A DNA stretch of 64,000 bases from Pseudomonadota bacterium. Its GTDB lineage: Bacteria > Myxococcota > Myxococcia > Myxococcales > Myxococcaceae. Position 1 is the first letter of the stretch, and each line of letters begins with the position of its first letter. Positions 44,327-52,824 of this stretch are shown here, in pieces. A program made the translations under genes and the position numbers. The DNA is taken from the NCBI GenBank assembly GCA_023426545.1, contig JAFAAN010000012.1, positions 42,104 through 106,103 of the forward strand, given 5' to 3'. The notes under the pieces are model-generated. The model saw only the letters and a program-made list of their open reading frames with translations. It was not told the origin of the DNA and searched no databases.

Positions 44327-44761
44327 ATGACCGGGCGCGACGCGGAACCGAACGGACGGCAGGTCTTCAGGCCTCGAAGGGCCCTCGCAGCGGCCATGGC
44401 GGTCGCGGGCCTGCTCTGGGTGGCGGTGCTGGTGTACCTGCTGCGCTTCTTTGACGAAGTCTCGCTCCAGACATTCCTGTCGGCGGGGTTCTTCGTCCTC
44501 TTCTTCGCCGTGTCGCTCATGTACTACGGGCGCACGCTCATCGTGGTGGATTCCCGAGGCCTCACGTATCGCGGCATGGTACGGACGCGGTGCTTCCCCT
44601 TCGCGGACATCCGCAAGCTGGACGTGCTGCCCGGGCCGGTGACGGTCTACGCAGTGAGGGGCAAGGCGGGGCTGGTCCACTTCACCAGCTTCTTCCATCA
44701 TCACCAGCAGCTCGCCCGGCTCCTCGTGGAGCGCGCGGGGCTGGGGGCGATTCCGGGCTGA
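44327..44761 (+). CDS. Small membrane protein with bacterial PH-like domain
   Basis: A 144-residue protein with two hydrophobic segments (LAAAMAVAGLLWVAVLVYLL and FLSAGFFVLFFAVSLMYY) followed by a compact beta-rich part. The phrase RTLIVVDSRGLTYRGMVRTRCFPFADIRKLDV resembles bacterial PH-like domains of the bPH_2/YdbT type. Orientation probably places the domain in the cytoplasm. No function is known for most such proteins. It follows the TPR gene by 62 bases and is convergent with the FHA gene to its right. Confidence 0.72.
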   Translation: MTGRDAEPNGRQVFRPRRALAAAMAVAGLLWVAVLVYLLRFFDEVSLQTFLSAGFFVLFFAVSLMYYGRTLIVVDSRGLTYRGMVRTRCFPFADIRKLDVLPGPVTVYAVRGKAGLVHFTSFFHHHQQLARLLVERAGLGAIPG

Positions 44762-44781
44762 GCCGCCACCCCGGCGGCCTG

Positions 44782-45648
44782 TCATTGGCTCCCCGTCGCC
44801 AGCAACCAGGTGACGGCGACGCCCGCGGAGGCCGCCACCGCGCCCAGGCCAATCAGCCACCACTCGCCTCGGGGCCTGGCAGGCGGCTCGGGCATCACCT
44901 CGGGCGCTGCCTCCGGAGGGCTCTCAGCGGCGGGAGGTGCGGGTGCCTCGGCGGCGGGAGGCGCGTCCTGGGGAGCTGGGGTGAGGGCGGGCGGCTCCTC
45001 CACCGCGTCCTGGAAGCGAAGCAGCGAGCGGCCCAGCTCGATGACGTCTCCATCGGCCAGGGGCGCGCGAGTCTCGACCCGCTGGCCGTTGAGGAAGACG
45101 CCGTTGGGACTGCCGAGGTCCTCCAGCGTGAAGTGGCTCTCGCTGTAACGGATGCGCGCGTGCGTCCGGGATACGGCGCGGTCTCTCAGCCGCAGGGCCA
45201 CCTCGCTGCCTCGGCCAATCTCCGTGCAGGACTCCGCGAGCGCATGGACACGGCCCACGTCCAGGCCAGTGAGGCACGTGAGGGTGGCCGCCCGGGAGGG
45301 GCCTGGCTCGTTCGTCCCCGTGAGCAGTCCCTTGAGCAGCGCCACGGTGCCCACGCCACGCTCGCCGATGGCTTCCTGGAGCACGCGCAGGCCCATGTCA
45401 TCGGGCAGGCCGAGCGCTTCTCCTGGCAACACCAGTCGTGGCACGCCCGGGGGAACGAGTACGCCATTGACGGTGAAGGTGCGCGCGGCCTCGACCATCA
45501 GCCGCTGCGCTTCGATGCGCAGGCTGAGCAGCTTCGGCGGCAGGCCCTCCAGGTGGATGTCGTCGTCCGGGCCGCCCCCCAGCAGGTGGACGCCCTCGAA
45601 GAGCTCGAAAGGGGTGGTGGTGCCCAGGTGCTCGAATTCGAAGCGCAT
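44782..45648 (-). CDS. FHA-domain protein with C-terminal membrane anchor
   Basis: Starts at the internal ATG (MRFEFEHLG); a GTG two codons earlier is the alternative. The 288-residue protein has an N-terminal FHA-like fold of low conservation. A canonical FHA domain at about residues 140-210 carries IGRGSEVALRLRDRAVSRTHARI and LEDLGSPNGVFLNGQRV, the residues that bind phosphothreonine. An acidic Pro/Ala linker leads to one C-terminal membrane segment (WWLIGLGAVAASAGVAVTWLL). It probably senses Ser/Thr kinase output at the membrane, as is common in myxobacteria. A second FHA protein lies 8 kb away. Confidence 0.85.
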   Translation of the reverse strand: MRFEFEHLGTTTPFELFEGVHLLGGGPDDDIHLEGLPPKLLSLRIEAQRLMVEAARTFTVNGVLVPPGVPRLVLPGEALGLPDDMGLRVLQEAIGERGVGTVALLKGLLTGTNEPGPSRAATLTCLTGLDVGRVHALAESCTEIGRGSEVALRLRDRAVSRTHARIRYSESHFTLEDLGSPNGVFLNGQRVETRAPLADGDVIELGRSLLRFQDAVEEPPALTPAPQDAPPAAEAPAPPAAESPPEAAPEVMPEPPARPRGEWWLIGLGAVAASAGVAVTWLLATGSQ

Positions 45649-45759
45649 GGGCACGCCCGGAGCAACGGGCTGGCCGATGCGAAGGTCCGGGGTTTCGCGG
45701 GCTTGCGGCCCGGGTGCGTCCGGGCGAGGCCGGTCCCGTCCAGGGGATGGGACGCTGGC

Positions 45760-46530
45760 TCAGGCCGCGCGCGTGGCTTCCGGGGCCGGCGGGGCGCTGG
45801 CGCCAGGGCCCAGCCGCGTGCCGGGGAAGACCGCCACGGCCGAGCCATCCGCGACGAAGGCGGAGCTGGGCTTGCCGCGCAGGAAGGGGACGAACCGCGC
45901 TCCGTACATGCCCTCCACGTCGACCTCGAGCTGGGCGCTGTCCACCTGCCACACGGACCAGCGTGGGTGTTCCACACGGTACTCCGCGCAGCCGCCATCC
46001 CGCTGCGCCGTGTAGCCCCAGTAGTGCTCGGTGATGAACTCCTCCTCGGAGCCTGGCTCGCTGGCGCGGGGCGCGCCGTGCGTCGTCGCCGCCAGGTGTT
46101 GCCACCGTCCGCTCGCCTTCCAGGCGTATTCGACGCGGCCGGCGGCGCCGTCTTCCGCTCCGTTCATCGACACGGCATGCCGCATGGGCAACGCGACGTA
46201 GGGCTCGTTGTAGATCACGCGCGCCACGGTGGCGATGGCCTGTCGCGGGACGATTTCCTTCACGAACACGACGCCTCGCCGCCAGCCTTCAGCGGCGAGG
46301 TGCCGCACGTAGAAGCGCAGGTTGACCTCGTCGAAGTGCTGGTGGAAGGGCACGGGCAGCCCCCGGACGCGCGTGTCGAGGAAGCGGAAGCCCACCATGC
46401 TCGCGAACGTCTTCCCCCGCCAGGTGTCCAGCTCCGTGCCTCGCGGGACGAGGGGCCGGAGCACCTCCGGGTCCACCTCGTAGTTGAGCATCAGGAGGTA
46501 CCGCCACGTGGCCGTGAGGAAGGGGCGCAT
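45760..46530 (-). CDS. DUF2071 family protein
   Basis: A 256-residue soluble protein. Its opening RPFLTATWRYLLMLNYEVDPEVLRPLVPRG and the following TWRGKTFASMVGFRFLDTRVRG and EVNLRFYVRH are typical of DUF2071 (YqjF-like, structurally related to acetoacetate decarboxylase). The remainder is beta-rich, with TEHYWGYTAQRDG near residue 180. Biochemical role unknown. It is on the same strand as the FHA gene, 111 bases upstream of it. Confidence 0.9.
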   Translation of the reverse strand: MRPFLTATWRYLLMLNYEVDPEVLRPLVPRGTELDTWRGKTFASMVGFRFLDTRVRGLPVPFHQHFDEVNLRFYVRHLAAEGWRRGVVFVKEIVPRQAIATVARVIYNEPYVALPMRHAVSMNGAEDGAAGRVEYAWKASGRWQHLAATTHGAPRASEPGSEEEFITEHYWGYTAQRDGGCAEYRVEHPRWSVWQVDSAQLEVDVEGMYGARFVPFLRGKPSSAFVADGSAVAVFPGTRLGPGASAPPAPEATRAA

Positions 46531-46677
46531 GCCGCACGCCTAATGCCCGGAGCCGTCCGAAGTCCATCGAGGTGGCGGACCCGCATGGTGCGCGCTCACC
46601 GCTCGCAGTAGCAGGAGTGTTGCGATGGTTGGGGGCTTCCTACCCACTCGAGGAGGAGGGCCGGTGGGCCACTGCGG

Positions 46678-47301
46678 CTACCACGTCGCGCCGATGTTCA
46701 CGGTGCCCGCGTAGCTGCCGCCGCTGCTGAAGTTCCGGTCGCCAATCGTGACGTCACCGGGCGGGACGTCTGCCGCGAACTGCTGGTCGAAGAGGAAGTT
46801 GTACTGGACGCGCGCGTCGGCGGTGAAGCTGCCCATGTGCAAGCGCACGCCGCCGCCCACGGGCACGTTGCCCACCGTGTCATCCGAGAAGGCGAGGGTG
46901 GGCGCCCGCACGTTGTACCGGCTGAGGCCCACGCCGCCCAGGACGTAGGGCTGGAGGGGGGCAGCGCCCAGGCCCAACGTGGCGACCGCGTGCGCGCCGT
47001 TGCGCACCAGGTCGGGGCCGCTCCGGGAGCCCGTCAGCACGCGCGAGTCGAAGTTGTTGAGGGCACCCGAATATCCCAGCTCGATGCCCAGCACCTTCGA
47101 AGGCTTGATGGCCACCGTCACGCCGTAGCCGAGGCCCGGGTTGATGTCGGAGCCCAGCGCGCCCGTGTACCCCTCGACACCGCCGCCAACGAGGAACGTC
47201 AGGCCGCGCATGTTCGCGGAGGACTCCAGCCTCTCCTGGGCCATGGCGCTCCCTGCTCCCATTAGACTCACCACCGCTCCCGCTTTGAGTAGCGTCTTCA
47301 T
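46678..47301 (-). CDS. Outer-membrane beta-barrel protein
   Basis: The ATG with AAGGGAGG eight bases before it gives a 207-residue precursor. The signal peptide is MKTLLKAGAVVSLMGAGSAMA, cleaved before QERL. The mature part alternates short hydrophobic strands with Gly/Asn/Ser turns (GLTFLVGGGVEGYTG, VLGIELGYSGALNNF, LQPYVLGGVGLSRYNV) and ends with VNIGATW, the terminal aromatic expected for barrel insertion. About eight strands are likely, as in OmpA-type small barrels. A perfect GAAC-N4-GTTC inverted repeat sits just upstream. Confidence 0.85.
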   Translation of the reverse strand: MKTLLKAGAVVSLMGAGSAMAQERLESSANMRGLTFLVGGGVEGYTGALGSDINPGLGYGVTVAIKPSKVLGIELGYSGALNNFDSRVLTGSRSGPDLVRNGAHAVATLGLGAAPLQPYVLGGVGLSRYNVRAPTLAFSDDTVGNVPVGGGVRLHMGSFTADARVQYNFLFDQQFAADVPPGDVTIGDRNFSSGGSYAGTVNIGATW

Positions 47302-47319
47302 TCGCGCCTCCCTTGGGGC

Positions 47320-47335
47320 TTGAACCACTGTTCAA
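47320..47335. promoter_or_regulatory. Operator-like palindrome TTGAAC-N4-GTTCAA
   Basis: A perfect 6-4-6 inverted repeat, 18 bases before the ATG of the outer-membrane protein and overlapping the expected promoter-leader zone. The core GAAC-N4-GTTC is the Gram-positive-type SOS box pattern, but the flanks do not match well. A repressor other than LexA is just as likely. Confidence 0.55.
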
Positions 47336-47470
47336 TGCGAGAAGATGGGAGCCACCTCCCGGCATGACAATTGCCGAGGCTGCGATCCGCGGACGGCGTC
47401 CAGGCTGCCTGCCCGCTCAGCGCGTGGTGGTCCCATCCGATGGAGAAGCCCGCTAGGATGTGCGGCCCCG

Positions 47471-48673
47471 ATGCGCTCCCCGTCCACCGTCCTCGCTTCG
47501 CTGCTGGCTGTCACCTGCCTCGCCTCCGCCTGTCGTGATGAGCAGGCCGGTCCACGTCCGCGGGAGCCGCGCATTCCCGCGCCCGCGAAGCTGCGCGCGC
47601 TGGATGCTGCACCCGCGGACCTTACCTTCCGTAGCGGCGCGACGTTCGCCGGTGGCGCGGTGGTGTACCTGGGCTCGAAGGTGTCGCCGGAGAAGGCCGC
47701 GCCCGGTACGCAGGTGCGGCTGGCCCACTACTTCCAGGCCGTGCGTTCGCCGCCGCAGGGCTTCCACTTCTTCGCCCACGTCGTGGACCCGGCCAGCGGT
47801 GGCATGCTGGCCAACGCGGACCACGAGGTGCAAGGCGGCGCGGCGCCGCTCGCGTCATGGCCGGTGGGCAAGGTCATCGAGGATGTCCACACGGTGGCCA
47901 TGCCCAGTGTGCCCGCCCGCGTGGTGCTGGGGTTCTGGCGCGGAGACTCCCGGCTGACCGTGGACGATGCCAGCGCGCATGACGGCTCGCAGCGGATGTT
48001 GGGGCCGCACCTGGGCGGCGCCGCGCCGGAGCTGCCGGAGTACTCCGTGCCACGCGTGAGCCAGCCGCCCACCATCGACGGCGTGCTGGATGATGAGGCG
48101 TGGAAGCAGGCCCGGCCGGTGGTGTTGCGCCGGAGCTTCGATGGGAGCGCCGCGCGCCTGCGTACCGAGGCGCGGCTCGTCCACGACGGCAAGTTCCTGT
48201 ACGTGGCGTTCGACCTCGAGGACCCGGACGTGTGGGGCACGCTGCGCAAGCGCGATGACCCCATCTACGAGGAGGAGGTGGTGGAGATCTTCCTCGACGC
48301 CAACGCGGACGGGCGCACGTACAACGAACTCCAGGTGTCTCCGCACAACGTCATCTTCGACGCATACTTCCCGGCGCGCAGGCAGGGCATGGACCGCTCG
48401 TGGGATTCGGGGATGAAGTCCGCCGTGAAGGTGCGCGGCACGCTGGACGATGCGTCGGACCGGGACGAGGGCTGGTCGGTGGAGATGCAGATTCCCTTCG
48501 ACCGGTTGGCGGAAGTCCCCAACATCCCACCGAAGCCCGGTGAGCGGTGGCGCTTCAACCTCTACCGGCTGGAGCACCACGACCGCCGAACGGTGGAGGG
48601 ACAGTCCTTCTCGCCCCTCTTCATCGGCGACTTCCACGCGCTGCCGCGCTTTGGCTGGCTCGTGTTCGAATGA
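47471..48673 (+). CDS. Lipoprotein with CBM9-like domain
   Basis: The ATG giving MRSPSTVLASLLAVTCLASAC is used, as it yields a lipobox (LASAC, Cys21). The long frame upstream has no signal. The 400-residue protein has a first domain (residues about 30-195) of unknown fold and a C-terminal domain (about 205-400). The latter begins VSQPPTIDGVLDDEAWKQARPVVL and continues VHDGKFLYVAFDLEDPDVWGTL, EEVVEIFLDANADG and EMQIPFDRL. This is the pattern of the carbohydrate-binding-like CBM9/DOMON-related fold often found in exported proteins. Ligand unknown. A TAGGAT element lies 11 bases before the ATG. Confidence 0.83.
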   Translation: MRSPSTVLASLLAVTCLASACRDEQAGPRPREPRIPAPAKLRALDAAPADLTFRSGATFAGGAVVYLGSKVSPEKAAPGTQVRLAHYFQAVRSPPQGFHFFAHVVDPASGGMLANADHEVQGGAAPLASWPVGKVIEDVHTVAMPSVPARVVLGFWRGDSRLTVDDASAHDGSQRMLGPHLGGAAPELPEYSVPRVSQPPTIDGVLDDEAWKQARPVVLRRSFDGSAARLRTEARLVHDGKFLYVAFDLEDPDVWGTLRKRDDPIYEEEVVEIFLDANADGRTYNELQVSPHNVIFDAYFPARRQGMDRSWDSGMKSAVKVRGTLDDASDRDEGWSVEMQIPFDRLAEVPNIPPKPGERWRFNLYRLEHHDRRTVEGQSFSPLFIGDFHALPRFGWLVFE

Positions 48674-48685
48674 GCGCGCCCGCGC

Positions 48686-48940
48686 CTATGCGTGGGGGCT
48701 GATGTCCCAGTGGGCGTCCGCCACCGAGCGCTCGGTGGGGTCGCCCAGGAAGCGCAGGAAGCCGCGAAGCTCCATCGTGTCGATGAGCTCCTCTGCCTCC
48801 AACTCCGAGATGCCGCGCAGGTTCACGAGCAGGTTGCGCATGACGGACTTGCCGCGGAGATAGCCGACAGGCTCTCCCGGCCCGAGCGCGTTCTTCAGGT
48901 CGGCGGTGAGCTGCTGGAGGTCGATATCCTCGGGAATCAT
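48686..48940 (-). CDS. Small conserved-looking protein next to comEC
   Basis: An 84-residue protein beginning MIPEDIDLQQLTADLKNALG. The longer frame upstream lies inside comEC and is Arg/Pro-rich, so this ATG is preferred. It starts 5 bases after the comEC stop, so it is almost surely co-transcribed. The sequence (GKSVMRNLLVNLRGISELEAEELIDTMELRGFLRFLGDP) is helical with no Cys and no membrane segment. No family recognised. It ends 12 bases from the convergent CBM9-like gene. Confidence 0.7.
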   Translation of the reverse strand: MIPEDIDLQQLTADLKNALGPGEPVGYLRGKSVMRNLLVNLRGISELEAEELIDTMELRGFLRFLGDPTERSVADAHWDISPHA

Positions 48941-48945
48941 CGGCC

Positions 48946-51408
48946 TCAAGTTGGGGACGGGGAGGCGACGCGCGCAACCGCCGGGGCCCCGGGGAGGGGC
49001 CGCTCGGTCGGCAGGAAGGGGCGTACACGGACATCCTTGCCGTCGCTCTCCACGGTGATGGCGCCGTCCCGGTCCGTACGCCAGCATTCGCTCCCCAGGG
49101 CGCGGTAGCGGGCTTCCACCTCGGGGTGGGGAAAGCCGTACCGGTTGTGCCGGCCCACGCAGAAGACGACGTGCCGAGGGCGCGTGCGCGCGACCAGGGC
49201 CTCCGTGGAGGACGTGCGTGAGCCGTGGTGCGGCGCCTTCATCACCGTCACGGGGCCCAGGTGCTCCGCCAGGGCGGCTTCGCCGTCCGCCTCCACGTCT
49301 CCGGTGAGGAGCACGGTGACGTCGCCATGGCGCACGAGCAGCACCACGCTCCGGTCATTGGCGCCCTCCAGCAGCTCGCGCGTGTCCGGGTCCGGCGGGG
49401 CGAGCACCTCGAGCGTCGCCTCGCCCAGGCGAAGGGGTGGGTGGCCTGCCTCGACCTCCTCCACGCGCGCGTGCCCCGCGGCGGCCACGACCTGCCGTAT
49501 CAGGGGGCCATCTTCTTCGCCCGCGGGCAGCCACAGCCGCTCGGTGGGGACCTGCTTCAGCGCGGACGCGAGCCCCAGCGCGTGGTCCGGGTGGGGATGG
49601 GACAGCACGGCGAGGGCCAGCCGGGAGATGCCCGCCTGTTTCAGGTACGGCAGGACGAACCGTTCTCCGGTGTCCATGCCGCCCGGAACGCCCCCGCCGT
49701 CCACGAGCAGGTGCTCGCCGCGCGAGCTGACCACCACGCCATCCCCCTGGCCCACGGCGAGGAAGGTGACGCGCAGGCCGGGCTGCGGCGTGAGAATGGG
49801 GGCCAGCATCGCCCCGGCAACGGCGGCAGGGGCCAGCAGTCCTCCCAGCCTCCAGCGCCCCGTGCCGAGCGCCCACGTCAGCAGCCCCGCCGCGTAGAGC
49901 GCCGACAGGAGCCCCAGCGAGGGCACCTCCACCGAGCCCAGGGGCGCCGCGGCGAAGAACCGGGTCAGTGCCAGCAGCAACTCGGACGCCCAGGCGCCGG
50001 CCCACAGCACCGGCGTGGCCAGCACGGGTGACACGACGAAGAGCGCGGCGCCTCCCGCTGCCAGTCCCGTGAGCAGTCCGCAGAGGGGGAGGGCGACGAC
50101 GTTCGACACGAGCCCCGCCAGGCTCACCCGGCCAAAGGCCGCGGCGACGATGGGGAGCCCTGACAGCGTCGCGGCGGCGCTCGCGCACAGCGTCTGGGCC
50201 ACTGTCTCCCTCGTCTGTCCCCACCAGCGCGCCAAGCGGCGGGACTCCGCCGGGTCGGGCTCCGCCAGCGGGAGCGCCTGGCGAAGGGGCGGCGAGAGCA
50301 GCACCAGCCCCAGCACGGCGAGGAACGACAGCCGCAGCGAGAGGTCGGCGACGCTCGACGGAGCCCAGGCCACCAGCACCATGGCCGCCGCGGCGAGCCC
50401 GTTGAGCCCATCCGCGCGCCGCCACAGGGCCAACCCCAGCAGCACCACGGAGGCCATCACCGCGGAGCGCACGGCGGGAGGCTGGTTGTCGGTGAAGACG
50501 ACATAGGCCCAGACGAAGGGGATGGATGCGGGGGCCGCCACCTGCCGTGCATCCAGCATCCGCCAGCGCGCGCCCAGCCGCACCACCACCCGGCGCAGCA
50601 CCGCGAGCGTCATCAGCGCGAGCGCCGCGACGTGCAGGCCGCTGACGCTCAGCACGTGGGCCAGCCCCGCGCGGGAGAAGGCGTCCTCCCAGGCGTCATC
50701 CAACGCCGCGCGCTGGCCGGAGGCCAGGGTGAGGAAGAGCGCCGCCGCGTCCGAAGATGGCGCCACCGCGTGGACTGCCCCGGCCAGCCGCGTGCGCGTG
50801 TCCTCCAGGGCCACGCGCCATGCCGGAGCGGGGGAGAGCACCACCAACCGCCGGCCCTCCAAGCCTCCCGTGAAGGCCATTGCCTGGCGCCGCCGCGTCA
50901 CCCCGAAGTCCTTCTCCCCGGGGTTGGATGGAGGCGCGTCCGGCATCAGCTTCGTCTCCGCCCGCACGCGTTGCCCGGGCAGGAGCGGCGGCGGCTCGCC
51001 GCGCAGGGACAGGTTCACCCGGAACCGTGCGGGCTCCAGCGGTCCAGCGGACCCGCCCGCGCTCGCGACCGCCAGTCGGACACGGGTCGTCCCGTCGAAG
51101 CGCTCCACGCGCTCCGTTTCTCCCTCGATGATGGCGGGTAAACCTTGCTCCAAGGAGGGCGGGACTTGGACCCCGGCCTCCCACTGGGACAGTCCCGCTC
51201 CCGCCGCCCAGAGCGACGCCAGCACGGCGAGATGCGCCCCAGGCAGCCGGGCGAGCGCCAGCCCGAGCGCTCCCAGCAAAAGCCCACAAACGAGAAATGG
51301 ACTGCTGGGTGCGTGTGTTACCGGGGCGCAGAGTGCTCCGAGCGATAGGCTCAGGGCTGGAAAGAAGAGAGGACGCGCGCCCAGGTCGCGCCACGTATGA
51401 CGTTCCAC
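48946..51408 (-). CDS. comEC: ComEC/Rec2 family DNA-uptake channel
   Basis: ComEC forms the inner-membrane channel for single-stranded DNA in natural transformation. The GTG start gives 820 residues. The N-terminus has several membrane segments and a DUF4131-like OB region (PGQRVRAETKLMPDAP). The core competence domain begins near residue 220 (GLAHVLSVSGLHVAAL, a family hallmark). The C-terminal metallo-beta-lactamase domain has LSHPHPDHALG, then LLTGDVE and MKAPHHGSRTSS. All expected domains are present and uninterrupted. A small gene follows 5 bases downstream. Confidence 0.93.
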   Translation of the reverse strand: MERHTWRDLGARPLFFPALSLSLGALCAPVTHAPSSPFLVCGLLLGALGLALARLPGAHLAVLASLWAAGAGLSQWEAGVQVPPSLEQGLPAIIEGETERVERFDGTTRVRLAVASAGGSAGPLEPARFRVNLSLRGEPPPLLPGQRVRAETKLMPDAPPSNPGEKDFGVTRRRQAMAFTGGLEGRRLVVLSPAPAWRVALEDTRTRLAGAVHAVAPSSDAAALFLTLASGQRAALDDAWEDAFSRAGLAHVLSVSGLHVAALALMTLAVLRRVVVRLGARWRMLDARQVAAPASIPFVWAYVVFTDNQPPAVRSAVMASVVLLGLALWRRADGLNGLAAAAMVLVAWAPSSVADLSLRLSFLAVLGLVLLSPPLRQALPLAEPDPAESRRLARWWGQTRETVAQTLCASAAATLSGLPIVAAAFGRVSLAGLVSNVVALPLCGLLTGLAAGGAALFVVSPVLATPVLWAGAWASELLLALTRFFAAAPLGSVEVPSLGLLSALYAAGLLTWALGTGRWRLGGLLAPAAVAGAMLAPILTPQPGLRVTFLAVGQGDGVVVSSRGEHLLVDGGGVPGGMDTGERFVLPYLKQAGISRLALAVLSHPHPDHALGLASALKQVPTERLWLPAGEEDGPLIRQVVAAAGHARVEEVEAGHPPLRLGEATLEVLAPPDPDTRELLEGANDRSVVLLVRHGDVTVLLTGDVEADGEAALAEHLGPVTVMKAPHHGSRTSSTEALVARTRPRHVVFCVGRHNRYGFPHPEVEARYRALGSECWRTDRDGAITVESDGKDVRVRPFLPTERPLPGAPAVARVASPSPT

Positions 51409-51517
51409 CTTCCCACCCCCGCCCGCCGCCCGTCACACTGGTGCACACATCTGCCGACACCGCGTGTGGAAACTGACAACGTAGTCGGGCGCGTCCTGGG
51501 TGGTCAAGGCGTTATCG

Positions 51518-51546
51518 TTGCCCGTGGATGTGGTTTGTGGTAGTAG
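51518..51546 (+). promoter_or_regulatory. Predicted promoter of cdnL
   Basis: TTGCCC and TAGTAG are spaced by 17 bases. The predicted start is near 51553, inside a 6-base hairpin (CCCGGC / GCCGGG, 51549-51566), giving a leader of about 40 bases ending in AAGGAGG. The -10 is a moderate match. Confidence 0.45.
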
Positions 51547-51591
51547 TGCCCGGCTGAAAGGCCGGGAACGAGTCTTTCAAGGAGGCAGTGA

Positions 51592-52086
51592 GTGCAGACC
51601 AGCTTCAAGACTGGTGACAAGGCGGTCTACCCGGGCCAGGGTGTCGGTGAGGTGATGGGCATCGAACACACCGAGGTGGCCGGGCAGCGCCAGTCCTTCT
51701 ACGTGCTGCGCATCCTGGAGAACGGAATGCGGATCATGATCCCGATCAACAAGGTCGGGTCGGTCGGTCTCCGGGAGATCATCAGCGAGGAGGACGTCAA
51801 GCAGGTCTACTCCATCCTCAAGGAGAAGGACATCTCCGTTGACTCCACGACGTGGAACCGTCGTTACCGGGAGTACATGGAGAAGATCAAGACGGGCTCG
51901 GTGTTCGAAATCGCCGAGGTGCTCCGCGACCTCTACCTCCTGAAGGGTGACAAGGACCTGTCCTTCGGTGAGCGGAAGATGCTGGACACGGCGCGCTCGC
52001 TGCTCATCAAGGAGCTGTCGCTGGCCAAGGACTGCTCGGAGGAAGAGATCGAGTCGGACCTGAAGAAGATCTTCAACCTGGCCTGA
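51592..52086 (+). CDS. cdnL: CdnL, essential CarD-family RNA polymerase partner
   Basis: At exactly 164 residues it is the length of M. xanthus CdnL. The N-terminal CarD/TRCF RNA-polymerase-interacting domain reads FKTGDKAVYPGQGVGEVMGIE and carries GMRIMIPINKV. The C-terminal domain is helical (SVFEIAEVLRDLYLLKGDK, SFGERKMLDTARSLLIKEL) and holds the basic and Trp residues (STTWNRRYREY) that contact promoter DNA. CdnL stabilises open complexes at sigma-A promoters, including rRNA promoters, by binding the beta subunit. The GTG start has a strong AAGGAGG seven bases away. It stands alone between a promoter and a strong terminator. Confidence 0.97.
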   Translation: MQTSFKTGDKAVYPGQGVGEVMGIEHTEVAGQRQSFYVLRILENGMRIMIPINKVGSVGLREIISEEDVKQVYSILKEKDISVDSTTWNRRYREYMEKIKTGSVFEIAEVLRDLYLLKGDKDLSFGERKMLDTARSLLIKELSLAKDCSEEEIESDLKKIFNLA

Positions 52087-52116
52087 GAAGGCCGGGCTGC
52101 CGTGTAAGACTCGTCG

Positions 52117-52155
52117 CCCCGGGTTCCCGTGCAGGGGGCTCGGGGTTTCGTCTTT
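52117..52155 (+). terminator. Terminator of cdnL
   Basis: A 12-pair stem (CCCCGGGTTCCC / GGGGGCTCGGGG, with three G-U pairs) and 5-base loop is followed by TTTCGTCTTT. It lies 31 bases after the cdnL stop and also shows that the next gene cannot start at the upstream in-frame ATG. Confidence 0.8.
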
Positions 52156-52176
52156 CCAAGCCGCGGCATGTGCCCC

Positions 52177-52824
52177 ATGAGTGAGCTGCGCCCGACATCA
52201 GCGGCGGAGGAGGCGCGAGAGCGCCGCATCGCCGAGCTCGAAGCGCGGCTGTCGCGCCGCCGCGTGGGTGTGCGGCCAATGGCCGCGGCCATGGCCATCG
52301 CGGTGGCCCTGGTGTTGCTGGGGATGCAGTGGCGGGACCTGTCCTACTTCCTGTCTCCCGGCGTGCCGTTGACGCTGGGGGCGGAAGGGGCGTACCGCTT
52401 CGAGGCGCTCGGCTCCAACCGCTACGCGCAGGTGCATGGCGTGCCCACGGCCCGTGGGGCCTATGAGCGCGCGGATGGGGCGCTGTACGTCCTGGTGGGG
52501 CTGCGCGACTCGCCCTTCGTGGTGCGCCGCCCGGCGCTTCCAGGCGAGCAGTGGACGGAAGGACGCCCGCCGTCCCAGCCCGACCAGCGCCCCTTCGGAG
52601 TGCGGGGGCGGCTGCTGGCCCAGGAGGACGCACCCCGCTACCGCGACGCGCTGGCGTTGATGGAGCGCATGGGCGAGGTCCAGCCACACGACGGACGGCT
52701 GTGGCTGCTCATCGAGGGCGAGCGCCCCGGCGCGGACCGGGGCTTGCTTCTGGTCTCGCTGGCGTTGGTTTGCTTCGTCGTGCTCAACGCCATGCTGCTC
52801 GTCAGGGGGCTGAAGCGGCGTTGA
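52177..52824 (+). CDS. Hypothetical double-TM membrane protein
   Basis: A start at the second of two close ATGs (MSELRPTSAAEEARERRIA) is chosen; the other is 9 bases earlier and cannot be excluded. The 215-residue protein has a short helical basic N-terminus, a first membrane segment (MAAAMAIAVALVLLGMQW), a periplasmic region of about 120 residues, and a final membrane segment (GLLLVSLALVCFVVLNAMLLV). The periplasmic part contains GVPLTLGAEGAYRFEALGSNRY. No family recognised. Its 3' end overlaps the convergent FHA gene by 23 bases. Confidence 0.7.
   Translation: MSELRPTSAAEEARERRIAELEARLSRRRVGVRPMAAAMAIAVALVLLGMQWRDLSYFLSPGVPLTLGAEGAYRFEALGSNRYAQVHGVPTARGAYERADGALYVLVGLRDSPFVVRRPALPGEQWTEGRPPSQPDQRPFGVRGRLLAQEDAPRYRDALALMERMGEVQPHDGRLWLLIEGERPGADRGLLLVSLALVCFVVLNAMLLVRGLKRR

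Noticed and set aside
52129..52167. Upstream ATG for the double-TM protein
   Set aside because: It falls in the loop of the cdnL terminator, so translation from there is unlikely.
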